Source: an uncultured Prevotellaceae bacterium (lineage in GTDB: Bacteria > Bacteroidota > Bacteroidia > Bacteroidales > Muribaculaceae). From it: a stretch of 64,000 nucleotides of DNA. Where the stretch lies: NCBI GenBank assembly GCA_900318865.1, contig ONMF01000005.1, positions 115,948 to 179,947 of the forward strand. Reading direction: 5' to 3'. The position numbers and the translations under genes were made by a program. The notes beneath the pieces are model-generated. The model had not been told where the DNA came from, ran no database searches, and saw nothing but the letters and a program-made list of their open reading frames with translations. Shown here piece after piece: positions 52,532-61,393 of the stretch (position 1 is its first letter; every line of letters begins with the position of its first letter).

Positions 52532-53899
52532 TTATTTATTGGCCGAGGCAGCCAGGGCTTCCTCATTGATTTTCACTTTCACCTTGGCTATTCGATAGCG
52601 AACCACCTTGGTCACCGTGAACGACAACGGACCGCACTGCACCTCCTCGTTTTCCTTGAGAAAATCGCCCTTGATGTTAAGCAACAGTCCGGCTATCGTT
52701 TCGGCATCGGCCGTGGCATCGCCCAGCACATCGTCGTCCAGGTCGAGGACACGGAAAAAGTCGCTCAGCAGGGTTTTCCCGTCGAACATGTAGGTGTTTT
52801 GGTTCAGCCGGGTATAAAATTTCTCCTCGGTGTCGTATTCGTCGTCGATGTCGCCCACTATCTCTTCCAGCACATCCTCCAGCGTGGCGATGCCTTGTGT
52901 GCAGCCATACTCATCGACGATGATGGCCATGTGCATCTTCTTTTTGCGGAAGTCTTCCAGCAGGTCGTCAATCATGCGGGTTTCGGGCACAAAATAGGCC
53001 GGGCGCAACAGCGTCTGCCAGCGGAAGTCGTCATCGCGCTTGCCGATGTAGGGCAACAAATCCTTGGCATAAAGGATGCCCTTGATGTTGTCGGGCTGCT
53101 CGTCATAGACGGGCATGCGCGAATAGCCGGCCTCAATCACCTTGTTCACCACATCGGTGAACTTGTCGTTATAGTCCACATCCACCACGTCGATGCGCGG
53201 ACGCATGATTTCACTCACCGTCTTCTCGCCAAAGGTGAGGATGCCCTCCAGCAGCTCCTTCTCCTCCTCGCTCTTCATGTCGCTGCGCTCCAGGGCGTGC
53301 GACAGGTCGTCCATCGAGATGTCGTCGGCCTTTTCACTCACCACCTTGCTCACGATGCCGGTGCCTTTGACCAGGATGCGCGACAGCGGCGAGAACAAGC
53401 GCACGGCCACACATAACGGCCCCGACACCATTACCGCAAACGTGCGGTTGTTATTGGTGGCATACAGCTTGGGAATCACTTCTCCGAAGAGCAGGATGAG
53501 AAAAGTCAATATCACCGTCTGCACCAGAAAATCGACCACGGCGTTGTTGAATTGGAAAATCTGGTTCATCGCAAAGTTCAGCACGATGACAATCATCACG
53601 TTCACCAGATTGTTGCCTATCAGAATGGTGGAGAGAAGACGCTCGGGATTGGAGAGCAGCCACGCCACACGGCTGCGCTGACGCTCGTCCTCAATGTGCT
53701 CCACATCATCGGCCGTCAATGAGAAATAGGCTATCTCCGAGCCGGAATTGAATGCCGACAACAGCAGGCCACACAGGGCTACCAGTATGGCGAAAATGCT
53801 TCCTAAAGTGGGTAAGTTGATTGTAATAGGGGCCTGATGTGCTTGGACAAGGATGCCGCACAAGTAATTCAAGCTACATAAAAGAGGGTCAGGATCCAA
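52532..53899 (-). CDS. gldE: CNNM/CorC-type membrane protein, GldE-like
   Basis: This 455-aa protein has a CNNM (DUF21) membrane domain (about 30-210; FNSGSEIAYFSLTADDVEHI and LLSTILIGNNLVNVMIVI), a CBS pair (IMRPRIDVVDVDYNDKFTDV and MAIIVDEYGCTQGIATLEDV) and a C-terminal CorC/HlyC domain (VLGDATADAETIAGLLLNIK). In Bacteroidetes this architecture is annotated GldE and lies near the gliding/type IX secretion system, which agrees with the Por sorting domain found in this genome; it may also export magnesium. The start is a TTG at 53899, since no nearby ATG precedes the first helix. A -7 box (TATCTTTG) is at 53927-53934. Confidence 0.85.
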   Translation of the reverse strand: MDPDPLLCSLNYLCGILVQAHQAPITINLPTLGSIFAILVALCGLLLSAFNSGSEIAYFSLTADDVEHIEDERQRSRVAWLLSNPERLLSTILIGNNLVNVMIVIVLNFAMNQIFQFNNAVVDFLVQTVILTFLILLFGEVIPKLYATNNNRTFAVMVSGPLCVAVRLFSPLSRILVKGTGIVSKVVSEKADDISMDDLSHALERSDMKSEEEKELLEGILTFGEKTVSEIMRPRIDVVDVDYNDKFTDVVNKVIEAGYSRMPVYDEQPDNIKGILYAKDLLPYIGKRDDDFRWQTLLRPAYFVPETRMIDDLLEDFRKKKMHMAIIVDEYGCTQGIATLEDVLEEIVGDIDDEYDTEEKFYTRLNQNTYMFDGKTLLSDFFRVLDLDDDVLGDATADAETIAGLLLNIKGDFLKENEEVQCGPLSFTVTKVVRYRIAKVKVKINEEALAASANK

Positions 53900-54007
53900 A
53901 ATTCAATTTCGATTGGTTATACGCTGCAAAGATAACAAAATTTTGGCGCTTTGCATCTTTTTCTACCAGATAATATAAAAAAACAACCGATTACCCCGAC
54001 TTCGGGC

Positions 54008-55258
54008 TCAACCCAAACCATGCTTGTACAGGTCGTACTTGTGCAGCGCCGTCGGATTGGCGGCCGACTTCTCTTGCCACCTGCGGTAGCGGGGACGGCT
54101 CACCCAGCGCTCCACGATGTAGGCCAGGACCGTGAAAATGCCGCATTGCAGCCACAGCATGTTCAGCTGGTGCGTGACGCTGTGAAGCGTGGCTCCGTCG
54201 CTCTGCATGAGCACATAGGCATTGCACATCCAAGTAGAGGGCACACAGTCGCCCACGGCTATCCAGAAACGGCTCATCTCATGACGGGGCCAGGAAACGC
54301 CGGTCAAGAAAACAAACACCACGCTGGTGAACACCATGAGCAGGAACACCGACTCGCGCTCGTTGACAAACACCCGCAGCACCTGCCCCATCATGGCCGA
54401 GGCGATGATGAACGGCACAGCCAGCACCATGATGTTGAACAGACTGGCATTCTGCGGAAAATCGAACAGCATGGGGACTATATACAGGGCATAAATCACC
54501 GGCAGGATGTAAATGAGCTGATAACACACCATCTTCCCGGCAAGCATTGCACCCGGCCGGGCTTCAACAGTTAGGGGGTCGTAACCGCCATTGCGGCGAC
54601 GGCGCTCGATGCTGCCGCCATGCAGCATGCCGATGCCCAGCAACATGCTCTGCTGCACCACCAGCGGCAGGATAAACAGCAGCACCGCGCTGCCCAGCCC
54701 CATGCCGATGTTGCCGATGGGCACCTGGCGGTTCTCAATCACCGCGCCATGGTTATAGAGGAACGGGGCCACGGCCGCATGCAGGATGTCGCCGCCCATG
54801 TCCTGGGTGACATTGGTGGTGGCCATGAGTATGTTTTTATAGCGGAACATCAAGCCCATGTCGGCAATGACCGTGATGTGCGATTGCTGCCCCATCGCCA
54901 CCCGGGTCTCAAAATCGCGCGGCACCGCCACTATGCCGTAGGCCTTCTTGCGGGCCAGCAGGTCGCGGGCCTCTTGCATGGTGGCGGCATAGGCCGCCAC
55001 GGCCACCTCGGGGGTGGCATCAAGACGGCGCACAAGCTCGCGCGACAAGTGCGAGCGGCAGTCGTCAACCACCACCACAGGCATGTCGTGCTCCACCTCG
55101 GTGTTATAAATCAATGAGTAAAGCACCGGGTAAATGGCGCACAACAACAAGAAGAATATCACCACGCCCTTGTCGTTGAACGAGAGCCTGAACTCGCGGC
55201 GGCACACTCGATAAGCCTCCACCAGCCAGCGCCATATGGGATTGCTGTTACGGGACAT
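54008..55258 (-). CDS. ABC-2 type transporter permease (second of pair)
   Basis: This 416-aa inner-membrane protein belongs to the ABC-2 (YhhJ/DrrB-like) permease group. The first helix is near residues 30-50 (GVVIFFLLLCAIYPVLYSLI), an extracytoplasmic domain (about 55-180) has PVVVVDDCRSHLSRELVRRL, and five helices follow. It overlaps the upstream permease by 11 bp and is the last gene of the TolC-HlyD-permease-permease operon. No ATPase domain is fused or adjacent. The cargo is unknown. Confidence 0.87.
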   Translation of the reverse strand: MSRNSNPIWRWLVEAYRVCRREFRLSFNDKGVVIFFLLLCAIYPVLYSLIYNTEVEHDMPVVVVDDCRSHLSRELVRRLDATPEVAVAAYAATMQEARDLLARKKAYGIVAVPRDFETRVAMGQQSHITVIADMGLMFRYKNILMATTNVTQDMGGDILHAAVAPFLYNHGAVIENRQVPIGNIGMGLGSAVLLFILPLVVQQSMLLGIGMLHGGSIERRRRNGGYDPLTVEARPGAMLAGKMVCYQLIYILPVIYALYIVPMLFDFPQNASLFNIMVLAVPFIIASAMMGQVLRVFVNERESVFLLMVFTSVVFVFLTGVSWPRHEMSRFWIAVGDCVPSTWMCNAYVLMQSDGATLHSVTHQLNMLWLQCGIFTVLAYIVERWVSRPRYRRWQEKSAANPTALHKYDLYKHGLG

Positions 55259-56417
55259 ACACAGGATTTTTACATTCTTTCTTCAGTCGCCATGTCAAGA
55301 GCAGGGGCAGCAGGATAAACAATCCCAGCATCGCATAATACACTCGTGAATAGTACAGGCTGATGCCGTTCAGCGCCTGGTCAATCGACAGAAGAAAATA
55401 ATACTTTGACGGCACGGTGTAGCCCAGCGACTGCACCCACGGATACATGGCCTCCTCGGGAAGCGAGAAGCCGCAGAACGAGAACGACAGCATGCCCAGA
55501 AGCGAGCACAAGGTGGAACCGTAACGGAAGTTGGGTGTGACGCAAAACATGGTGACGGCAAAACCTTGATTGGCCATCACAAAAAGGGGCATCGCCAGCA
55601 GCATGTGCCACGGGTTGCAGTTGAGAGGCAGGTGATACACACAGTACATGAGCCACTGTATGAACCACCCCACTGCGGTGAACACCACCGTCTGCGGCAG
55701 CAGCTTGCCGGTCAGGGCAAGCACCATGTTGTCGCCGGCCACCTTCAGCCACTGGCGGCACAATCCGTTCTTGAGCTCGGTTCCCAGCGAGAAAGCGGTC
55801 ACCAGCAGCACAAACAGCGCGAAAAAGCACGGCACGAACGACAGACACAAGTAATAGTTATAATTGAGCCAGGGATTACCCGGAGAATAGGTGTGGGCCA
55901 CATAAGGCTGCAACGTGGCCGAGATAGCCTCGGGACGAAGACCCACCTTGCGCAGGGCCACCTGGGCAATGCCACCATTGGCCAGCAACGAGATGGTCTT
56001 AAAACCCTTGAATTGCATCGATGCCGCAGCGATATAGGCATAGTTCACATAATAACTCACCACAGGCTGCCGCCCGCCCAGCGCACGGTCCTCGAGCTCA
56101 GGGGGAATGAGATAAAACCCCATGATTTCGCCTCGCTGCACTGCCGCTCGAGCGCTGGAGAAATCTTTATAGTCGCGACACACATTCACCTGCGGGAACG
56201 ACTTGAGCGTGCGGCCCAACTGGCGCGACATGCTGCTCTGGTCCAGATCCACGATGCCCACAGGCACCTGGCGGATGGCACCCTCACTCATCAGGCTGAG
56301 CAAGAACAGGGCACCCGCCACGGGCATGATGAGCATCATGAGCGCATACATGGGGCGGCGCACAATCTGCACAAACCCACGTTTGAACGACTCGCGTATG
56401 TAATCTCTAATCGTCAA
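55248..56417 (-). CDS. ABC-2 type transporter permease (first of pair)
   Basis: This 389-aa protein has the same architecture as its neighbour: a first helix (MYALMMLIMPVAGALFLLSL), an extracytoplasmic domain with VPVGIVDLDQSSMSRQLGRT, and five helices in the C-terminal half (SFVPCFFALFVLLVTAFSLG, then LCSLLGMLSFSFCGFSLP). Two diverged ABC-2 permeases in tandem are expected to form a heterodimer. It lies 48 bp after the HlyD gene. The ATPase partner must come from elsewhere. Confidence 0.88.
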   Translation of the reverse strand: MTIRDYIRESFKRGFVQIVRRPMYALMMLIMPVAGALFLLSLMSEGAIRQVPVGIVDLDQSSMSRQLGRTLKSFPQVNVCRDYKDFSSARAAVQRGEIMGFYLIPPELEDRALGGRQPVVSYYVNYAYIAAASMQFKGFKTISLLANGGIAQVALRKVGLRPEAISATLQPYVAHTYSPGNPWLNYNYYLCLSFVPCFFALFVLLVTAFSLGTELKNGLCRQWLKVAGDNMVLALTGKLLPQTVVFTAVGWFIQWLMYCVYHLPLNCNPWHMLLAMPLFVMANQGFAVTMFCVTPNFRYGSTLCSLLGMLSFSFCGFSLPEEAMYPWVQSLGYTVPSKYYFLLSIDQALNGISLYYSRVYYAMLGLFILLPLLLTWRLKKECKNPVYVP

Positions 56418-56465
56418 TGCTAATTGATATCTTATTGGGTTTCAACAGGGGCAACGAGGTTTCTC

Positions 56466-57473
56466 TCACTTGAGCAGCACCGACATGCCGGGGCGCAGAT
56501 TCTCCACCTTCTCCTTGGGGCGCATCTTCACCTCGAAGGTTTTGCTGTCGTACCCGCCGTAGGCCTTGGTGGCTTGCCACACGGCATAGCTGCCCATGTC
56601 GTGGATATAGTATACCTCCATCTGGACCTCTTTGTTGTCGAGGGCCGGAATGGTCACTTTCACCTCTTTGCCCATGGGAAGGTCTTTCAGCTTTTCCTCG
56701 CGCACGCTGAACGACACCCACATGTCATCGAGTCGCGAAATCGACATGATGGGAGTGCCGATGGACACGAGCTCGCCTTCTTGCGGGTAAATCTCGCTCA
56801 CCTCGCCGTCGCACGGAGCCAGCAGATACTGGTCCTCGAGCAGCGACTGCACCTCCATCACCGAGCCGTGGGCGGCATTGGCCATCGAGCGGGCGGCCGT
56901 CTTGTCCTCCTGCTGGGCACCGCGCACAGCCATGTCGTACTGGCTCTTGGCTGCCTGAGCTTGAGCAGTGGCCGCATCGAGAGCGGCACGGGCCTCGTCG
57001 CGCTTTTGCTCGGAAATCACACCCTGGTCATAAAGATTCTGCATGCGGGTGAACGTCTTCTGGGCAATCGTCTGGGCGGCCAGCGCCTGCTGCCACACAT
57101 TGTAGGCTCCTTTCTTCAACTCGTCGCGGGTGCCTCGCTCGGCCTTCTGCTCCTGCGAGTTGGCTGCCTGCTGCATGGCCTGGGCTTGATAAAGCTTGGC
57201 ATCGACGGTCGAAGAATAGACCTTGGCCAGCGTGTCGCCCTTGTGGACGGTGTCGCCGGCCTTCACATAAATGGCTTCCACACGGCCGGGCAACTTGCCG
57301 CTCACGCGCACGGCATCACAGTCGGCCTGGCCTTGTGTGGTGCTATCGGGAGCTTTGATGAGGAGCATTCCCACAATGCCTATACCGGCCATCACGATGG
57401 CAAACACTGCCAGCGCCGCCAGCAAGGCTTTGTCTTTTTTCTTGATGATGGTTTTTTGTTCTTCGCTTTCCAT
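56466..57473 (-). CDS. HlyD-family periplasmic adaptor
   Basis: This 335-aa membrane-fusion protein links the inner-membrane pump to the TolC channel. It has an N-terminal helix (ALLAALAVFAIVMAGIGIVG), a first lipoyl half (SGKLPGRVEAIYVKAGDTVH), a long coiled-coil hairpin (about 85-215; QAMQQAANSQEQKAERGTRD), the second lipoyl half (YLLAPCDGEVSEIYPQEGEL) and a beta-barrel domain. The length is normal for the family. It is the second gene of the exporter operon, between tolC and the permeases. Confidence 0.93.
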   Translation of the reverse strand: MESEEQKTIIKKKDKALLAALAVFAIVMAGIGIVGMLLIKAPDSTTQGQADCDAVRVSGKLPGRVEAIYVKAGDTVHKGDTLAKVYSSTVDAKLYQAQAMQQAANSQEQKAERGTRDELKKGAYNVWQQALAAQTIAQKTFTRMQNLYDQGVISEQKRDEARAALDAATAQAQAAKSQYDMAVRGAQQEDKTAARSMANAAHGSVMEVQSLLEDQYLLAPCDGEVSEIYPQEGELVSIGTPIMSISRLDDMWVSFSVREEKLKDLPMGKEVKVTIPALDNKEVQMEVYYIHDMGSYAVWQATKAYGGYDSKTFEVKMRPKEKVENLRPGMSVLLK

Positions 57474-57506
57474 ATCTTGCGGTTTTTATTTTTTGCTGAT
57501 TGATTC

Positions 57507-58943
57507 TCAATAACTCATTTGCCCGGTGACCTTCGACAAATAGGTGTCGCACAGGCGCACATCGATTTCAGCGTCGATTTTCTCGCTGTTGGCCTTGAGC
57601 CACGCCGTTTGGGCGGCGGTTACCTCATCGACGGTGGCCACGCCCTCCTTGAAGGCCACGCCGGCGATGCGCAAGTTCTCGTCGGCCTTGGCCAGGTTGG
57701 CTTTCGTCATGGCATAGGTCTTCAGCGCCTCGTCATAGCGGAATGTGGCCTGCTGCACTTGCAGATTGATTTTGTCGCGGGCATCATCCAACTCCAGCCG
57801 CTTGATGCGGGCCTCGGCCTGCGCGGCCTTGTATTTCCCGCTCAGGCCGCCCCAGTGCCAAATGGGCACCTTCAACACGGCACCCACGGCAAACGACCCG
57901 TTGAAACGGTTCTTGAAGCCGTTGAACGAATTGGGATTGGTCACGTAGACAGCGGCCATGGCAGCCAGCGACGGCAGCATGGCGGCACGCTCCACACGGG
58001 CCTTTTGGTCATAAATTTCGGTGGCCAGCTCCAGCGCGCGGATATCGTGACGACGGGCCAAAACGGTGTTCATGTCGGCTTTTGCCACAGGAAGGCCCAT
58101 GCCCACCTCATCGCGGTTCTCGTCGGCCAGCGTGAAAGTGGTGTTCACCGGCAGGCCGCAACGCTGAGCCAGCAGCATGCGGGCCAGCACCACGCCATTG
58201 TTCACACGAGTAAGGTCCACCTGAGCCTCATTGAGCTTCACATCCACGGTCAGCACATTGGCCTTGGTGGCGACACCCTGCTGCTGCATGGCCTTGACAT
58301 CCTTGTCAAGACGCTCCACCAGGCCTACATAGCTCTGCGCCAACTTTTGCTTGGCAACGAGCGACACCACCTGCCAGTAGGCCACATCCACGTCGTAGAT
58401 GATATCATCGGCCTTGTTCTGGCTCATGGTGCGGGCCAACTCCTCGGCACGGCTGGTTATCTCGTTCATCGCCTTGATTTTGCCACCCATATACAGGGGC
58501 TGTGTGATGGTAAGGGCGCCGGCCATCACATGGTGGATGTTGTAGGTGAGGGCATCCTTGGGCAGCAATGCCACCTGCGAAGGCACAAACTGACCGTTCA
58601 CCTGCACGGGGTAGCCGGTTTGGGGATCGGTCACCAGATTGAAGTCGTAAGCGCCCGTCTTGGGGTTGAACGACTTGGTGGGCAGCAATTGGTCGCTCTC
58701 GACCAACGACAAGTTGCGGGCATTATACAAATAGCTCGCCTCCAGGTCTATCGATGGCTTGTAGGCCGCCTGGGCCGTGGCATGCTGATGACGGGCCACC
58801 TCTATCTTGGCCTCGGCTTGACGCAACTCCTTGTTGTTGTGCAATGCCATGGCACGGCACGAGTCGAGCGACACGGTGCCTTGCGCGGCCATTGTGGCCG
58901 CCATGCCGCCTATCAAAAATAATGTGCAAACGATGCGTTTCAT
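57507..58943 (-). CDS. TolC-family outer-membrane efflux protein
   Basis: This 478-aa protein has a signal peptide (RIVCTLFLIGGMAATMAAQG) and two repeated outer-membrane-factor halves (for example SLDSCRAMALHNNKELRQAE and PVAKADMNTVLARRHDIRAL, then LQVQQATFRYDEALKTYAMT), the long helices of the periplasmic tunnel. It should form the exit duct for the HlyD/ABC-2 exporter. A -7 box (TATCTTTG) at 58965-58972 lies 22 bp before the ATG, making this the first gene of the operon tolC-hlyD-permease-permease. Confidence 0.92.
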   Translation of the reverse strand: MKRIVCTLFLIGGMAATMAAQGTVSLDSCRAMALHNNKELRQAEAKIEVARHQHATAQAAYKPSIDLEASYLYNARNLSLVESDQLLPTKSFNPKTGAYDFNLVTDPQTGYPVQVNGQFVPSQVALLPKDALTYNIHHVMAGALTITQPLYMGGKIKAMNEITSRAEELARTMSQNKADDIIYDVDVAYWQVVSLVAKQKLAQSYVGLVERLDKDVKAMQQQGVATKANVLTVDVKLNEAQVDLTRVNNGVVLARMLLAQRCGLPVNTTFTLADENRDEVGMGLPVAKADMNTVLARRHDIRALELATEIYDQKARVERAAMLPSLAAMAAVYVTNPNSFNGFKNRFNGSFAVGAVLKVPIWHWGGLSGKYKAAQAEARIKRLELDDARDKINLQVQQATFRYDEALKTYAMTKANLAKADENLRIAGVAFKEGVATVDEVTAAQTAWLKANSEKIDAEIDVRLCDTYLSKVTGQMSY

Positions 58944-59406
58944 TGTTTTTAATCAAATTTCATGCAAAGATAACCAAAAACCTCGATTTTTTTTATTTAT
59001 ACTCTTTCCATGGGAAAATTGGAACTACAATACAAGCCAAACGGAACACCTTGCCAAAAGCTTTTTTTCAATAAAAAGCCTTTTGACAAGCTAATATCCC
59101 ACGAAATAATGATGCCACACGGCATTTATACCTAAAAATGGCGATTGCAGCCGGGCGGCAACGGTCCTAATTTTGCAGCGTGAATGAGTTATTAGTTGAA
59201 TATACTCCTCAACGTAGCCACTTCTTACAAGAAGGATAGTAAGTAAACAGATAAAATTGCCGCCACGATGTGAATCGCCGCGGCTTTTTTATGCGTGCAG
59301 CGGCGCACGGGACGCCGCCACGAGGCGCCATGGAGCCGATCCCCGGTTTGGCACAAGATTTGCACCACACCCTTTCAGAGCAATCTGTCACTAACCAAGC
59401 ACAAGC
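58944..59406. other. Divergent intergenic region (tolC and YkvA-like gene)
   Basis: These 463 bp hold the -7 box for the tolC-type gene near 58970 and the sigma-54 promoter at 59349-59364. The stretch 59000-59340 is AT-rich at first, with no convincing frame or RNA; short direct repeats such as AAAAGC are seen near 59056-59080. Confidence 0.55.
59349..59364 (+). promoter_or_regulatory. Sigma-54 (-24/-12) promoter of the YkvA-like gene
   Basis: TGGCAC (59349-59354), 5 bp, TTGCA (59360-59364). GG (59350-59351) and GC (59362-59363) are exactly 10 bp apart. It matches the site at 11476-11491 in every consensus base. The ATG is 42 bp downstream of the site. Confidence 0.7.
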
Positions 59407-59811
59407 ATGGAAAAGAAAATCATCGACTTCAACGCCTATCGTCAGTTTTTCGACGAATCGGCACTGTGGAACAAGCTCAAGAAAATGAGCCGAAAGGCCG
59501 GCATCAAGGTGGTGTATGTGGCACTCCTTCTCTATTACATGGCACTCGACCCATCCATCCCGCGCAAGGAAAAACTGAAAATCTACGGCGCCCTGGGCTA
59601 CTTCATCTTGCCAGCCGACCTCTTGCCCGACGCCATCATGGGCCTTGGCTTCTCCGACGACTTTGCCATGCTGGCATGGGTCATTTACTCAGTGAGCACA
59701 CACATCACCCCCGACATCGAGCGGCGAGCCGAGGAAAAACTGAAAGAGTGGTTCGGCAATTACGACCGCACCGAAATCGCCGGACTCCTGCCCGCCTCCA
59801 CACAACACTGA
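59407..59811 (+). CDS. YkvA-like DUF1232 membrane protein
   Basis: This 134-aa protein has the DUF1232 core (PSIPRKEKLKIYGALGYFIL, then PADLLPDAIMGLGFSDDFAM), preceded by a helix (VVYVALLLYYMALD) and ending in a charged tail. Such proteins are small inner-membrane proteins of unknown role, related to YkvA. It is monocistronic and lies behind an exact sigma-54 promoter, so it belongs to an RpoN regulon, perhaps for envelope stress or nutrient change. The start at ATG 59407 gives the usual length. Confidence 0.85.
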   Translation: MEKKIIDFNAYRQFFDESALWNKLKKMSRKAGIKVVYVALLLYYMALDPSIPRKEKLKIYGALGYFILPADLLPDAIMGLGFSDDFAMLAWVIYSVSTHITPDIERRAEEKLKEWFGNYDRTEIAGLLPASTQH

Positions 59812-59920
59812 CCCCGCCCCCCCAATGGCCACACACCACTTGCAGGCCGCCACCATGCCTCGTTAACTTCCATTAACCCGAATAACTAAAAAATCTTTCA
59901 CCCACTTGAGCTATTTTTTG

Positions 59921-59928
59921 TATCTTTG
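59921..59928 (+). promoter_or_regulatory. -7 element of the fructose-bisphosphate aldolase gene
   Basis: TATCTTTG matches TAnnTTTG and lies 43 bp before the ATG. The -33 region has only a partial match (TTTC at 59896-59899). Confidence 0.55.
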
Positions 59929-59971
59929 CACTTGGAATGAAAGATGTTTTTAACAACTAACTCGTAACAAA

Positions 59972-60973
59972 ATGGTAAGTTTCAAAGAATTAGGCCTGGT
60001 GAACACCCGCGAGATGTTCAAAAAAGCCATCAACGGCGGATACGCTATACCCGCTTTTAACTTCAACAACATGGAGCAGCTGCAAGCAATCATCAAGGCC
60101 GCTGCCGAAACCAAGTCGCCCGTCATCCTGCAAGTCTCCAGCGGCGCACGCAAGTATGCCAACCAGACGCTGCTGCGCTACATGGCTCAGGGAGCCGTCG
60201 AGTATGCCAAGGAACTGGGATGGGAAAAGCCCCAAATCGCACTCCACCTCGACCACGGCAACAGTTTCGAGCTTTGCAAGAGCTGCGTCGACTTCGGATT
60301 CTCCAGCGTCATGATCGACGGCTCGGCTCTCCCCTACGAGGAGAACATCGCCCTCACACGCCAAGTCGTGGAATACGCTCACAAGTTCGACGTCACCGTC
60401 GAGGCTGAACTCGGAGTGCTGGCAGGCGTGGAGGACGAAGTGCAAGCCGAAGAGTCGCACTACACCAAACCCGAGGAAGTCATCGACTTCGCCACTCGCA
60501 CCGGATGTGACTCGCTCGCCATCTCCATCGGCACCAGCCACGGAGCCTACAAGTTCAAGCCCGAGCAGTGCACACGCGACCCGAAGACCGGCAAGCTCGT
60601 GCCGCCGCCCCTCGCTTTCGATGTGCTCGACGCCATCATGGAAAAACTGCCCGGATTCCCCATCGTGCTTCACGGATCGTCGTCGGTGCCCCAAGAGTAT
60701 GTTGACATCATCAACGCCAACGGTGGCAAGCTGCCCGATGCCGTAGGCATCCCCGAAGAGCAACTGCGCAAAGCCGCCAAGAGCGCCGTGTGCAAAATCA
60801 ACATCGACAGCGACAGCCGCCTGGCCTTCACCGCCGCCGTGCGCAAGGTCTTCCACGACAAGCCTGGCGAATTCGACCCCCGCAAGTACTGCGGACCGGC
60901 ACGCGACGAGATGGAACGTCTCTACAAGCACAAAATCATTGAAGTGCTCGGAAGCGACGGAAAAGCCGAGTAA
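59972..60973 (+). CDS. fba: Class II fructose-bisphosphate aldolase
   Basis: This 333-aa metal-dependent aldolase interconverts fructose-1,6-bisphosphate with dihydroxyacetone phosphate and glyceraldehyde-3-phosphate in glycolysis. It begins with GGYAIPAFNFNNMEQLQAII, has the zinc ligands in IALHLDHGNSFELC, VMIDGSALPYEEN and the His of VLHGSSSVPQEYVD, the catalytic-acid region TVEAELGVLAGVEDE, and CKINIDSDSRLAFTAAVRKV. Length and motifs match the class IIB group common in Bacteroidetes. It has its own -7 box and is followed by a strong terminator. Confidence 0.95.
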   Translation: MVSFKELGLVNTREMFKKAINGGYAIPAFNFNNMEQLQAIIKAAAETKSPVILQVSSGARKYANQTLLRYMAQGAVEYAKELGWEKPQIALHLDHGNSFELCKSCVDFGFSSVMIDGSALPYEENIALTRQVVEYAHKFDVTVEAELGVLAGVEDEVQAEESHYTKPEEVIDFATRTGCDSLAISIGTSHGAYKFKPEQCTRDPKTGKLVPPPLAFDVLDAIMEKLPGFPIVLHGSSSVPQEYVDIINANGGKLPDAVGIPEEQLRKAAKSAVCKINIDSDSRLAFTAAVRKVFHDKPGEFDPRKYCGPARDEMERLYKHKIIEVLGSDGKAE

Positions 60974-60991
60974 ACCTCTGTAAGACACCTT

Positions 60992-61027
60992 AAAACGGGG
61001 CGGCATCTCATGCAAGCCCCGTTTTTT
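60992..61027 (+). terminator. Terminator after fba
   Basis: AAAACGGGGC (60992-61001) pairs with GCCCCGTTTT (61016-61025) around a 14-nt loop, and a T-run follows. Confidence 0.85.
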
Positions 61028-61050
61028 GTGGCCAAAAAGTATAAAAAAAA

Positions 61051-61082
61051 TTTGCATGGTTCACAAAAAGGCATTAACTTTG
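61051..61082 (+). promoter_or_regulatory. Promoter of tRNA-Pro(GGG)
   Basis: TTTG (61051-61054), 20 bp, TAACTTTG (61075-61082): exact consensus, 36 bp before the tRNA. Confidence 0.8.
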
Positions 61083-61118
61083 CAGCGCTTTTCGGGTCAC
61101 AACCCACAAAGCACAGTT

Positions 61119-61193
61119 CGGGATGTAGCTCAGTCCGGTTAGAGTACGCGTCTGGGGGGCGTGGGGTCGCTAGTTCGAATCTAGTCATCCCGA
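61119..61193 (+). tRNA. tRNA-Pro (anticodon GGG), probable integration site
   Basis: The cloverleaf has acceptor CGGGATG pairing with CATCCCG, the anticodon loop CTGGGGG (anticodon GGG) on a five-pair stem with wobble pairs, and the T arm CTAG-TTCGAAT-CTAG. No CCA is encoded. A tyrosine integrase lies 200 bp downstream in the same direction, so the 3' end of this tRNA is the likely attachment site. Confidence 0.88.
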
Positions 61194-61204
61194 CTGAAAC
61201 AAAG

Positions 61205-61250
61205 AACGCTGATAGTCAAGGTCTTAGACCGCGATTTCAGCGTTTTTTTG
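61205..61250 (+). terminator. Terminator after tRNA-Pro(GGG)
   Basis: AACGCTGA (61205-61212) pairs with TCAGCGTT (61237-61244), and a run of T follows. It resembles the hairpin after tRNA-Pro(UGG). Confidence 0.7.
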
Positions 61251-61393
61251 TTGTAAAAATGGCGATATTTGCGCTTAAAAAAAAGCGAAGAATTGCACAA
61301 ATTTGGCCAAAAATGTTGTTTTTTTCAACATTTGACTTGCACATAGACTTGCGCAAAAATCAAAGAATGCAACTCGGAGCGACGTTTAAAGTT

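Noticed and set aside
61010..61393. N-terminal extension of the integrase frame
   Set aside because: It reads through tRNA-Pro(GGG) and its terminator; the arm-binding domain starts at 61394.
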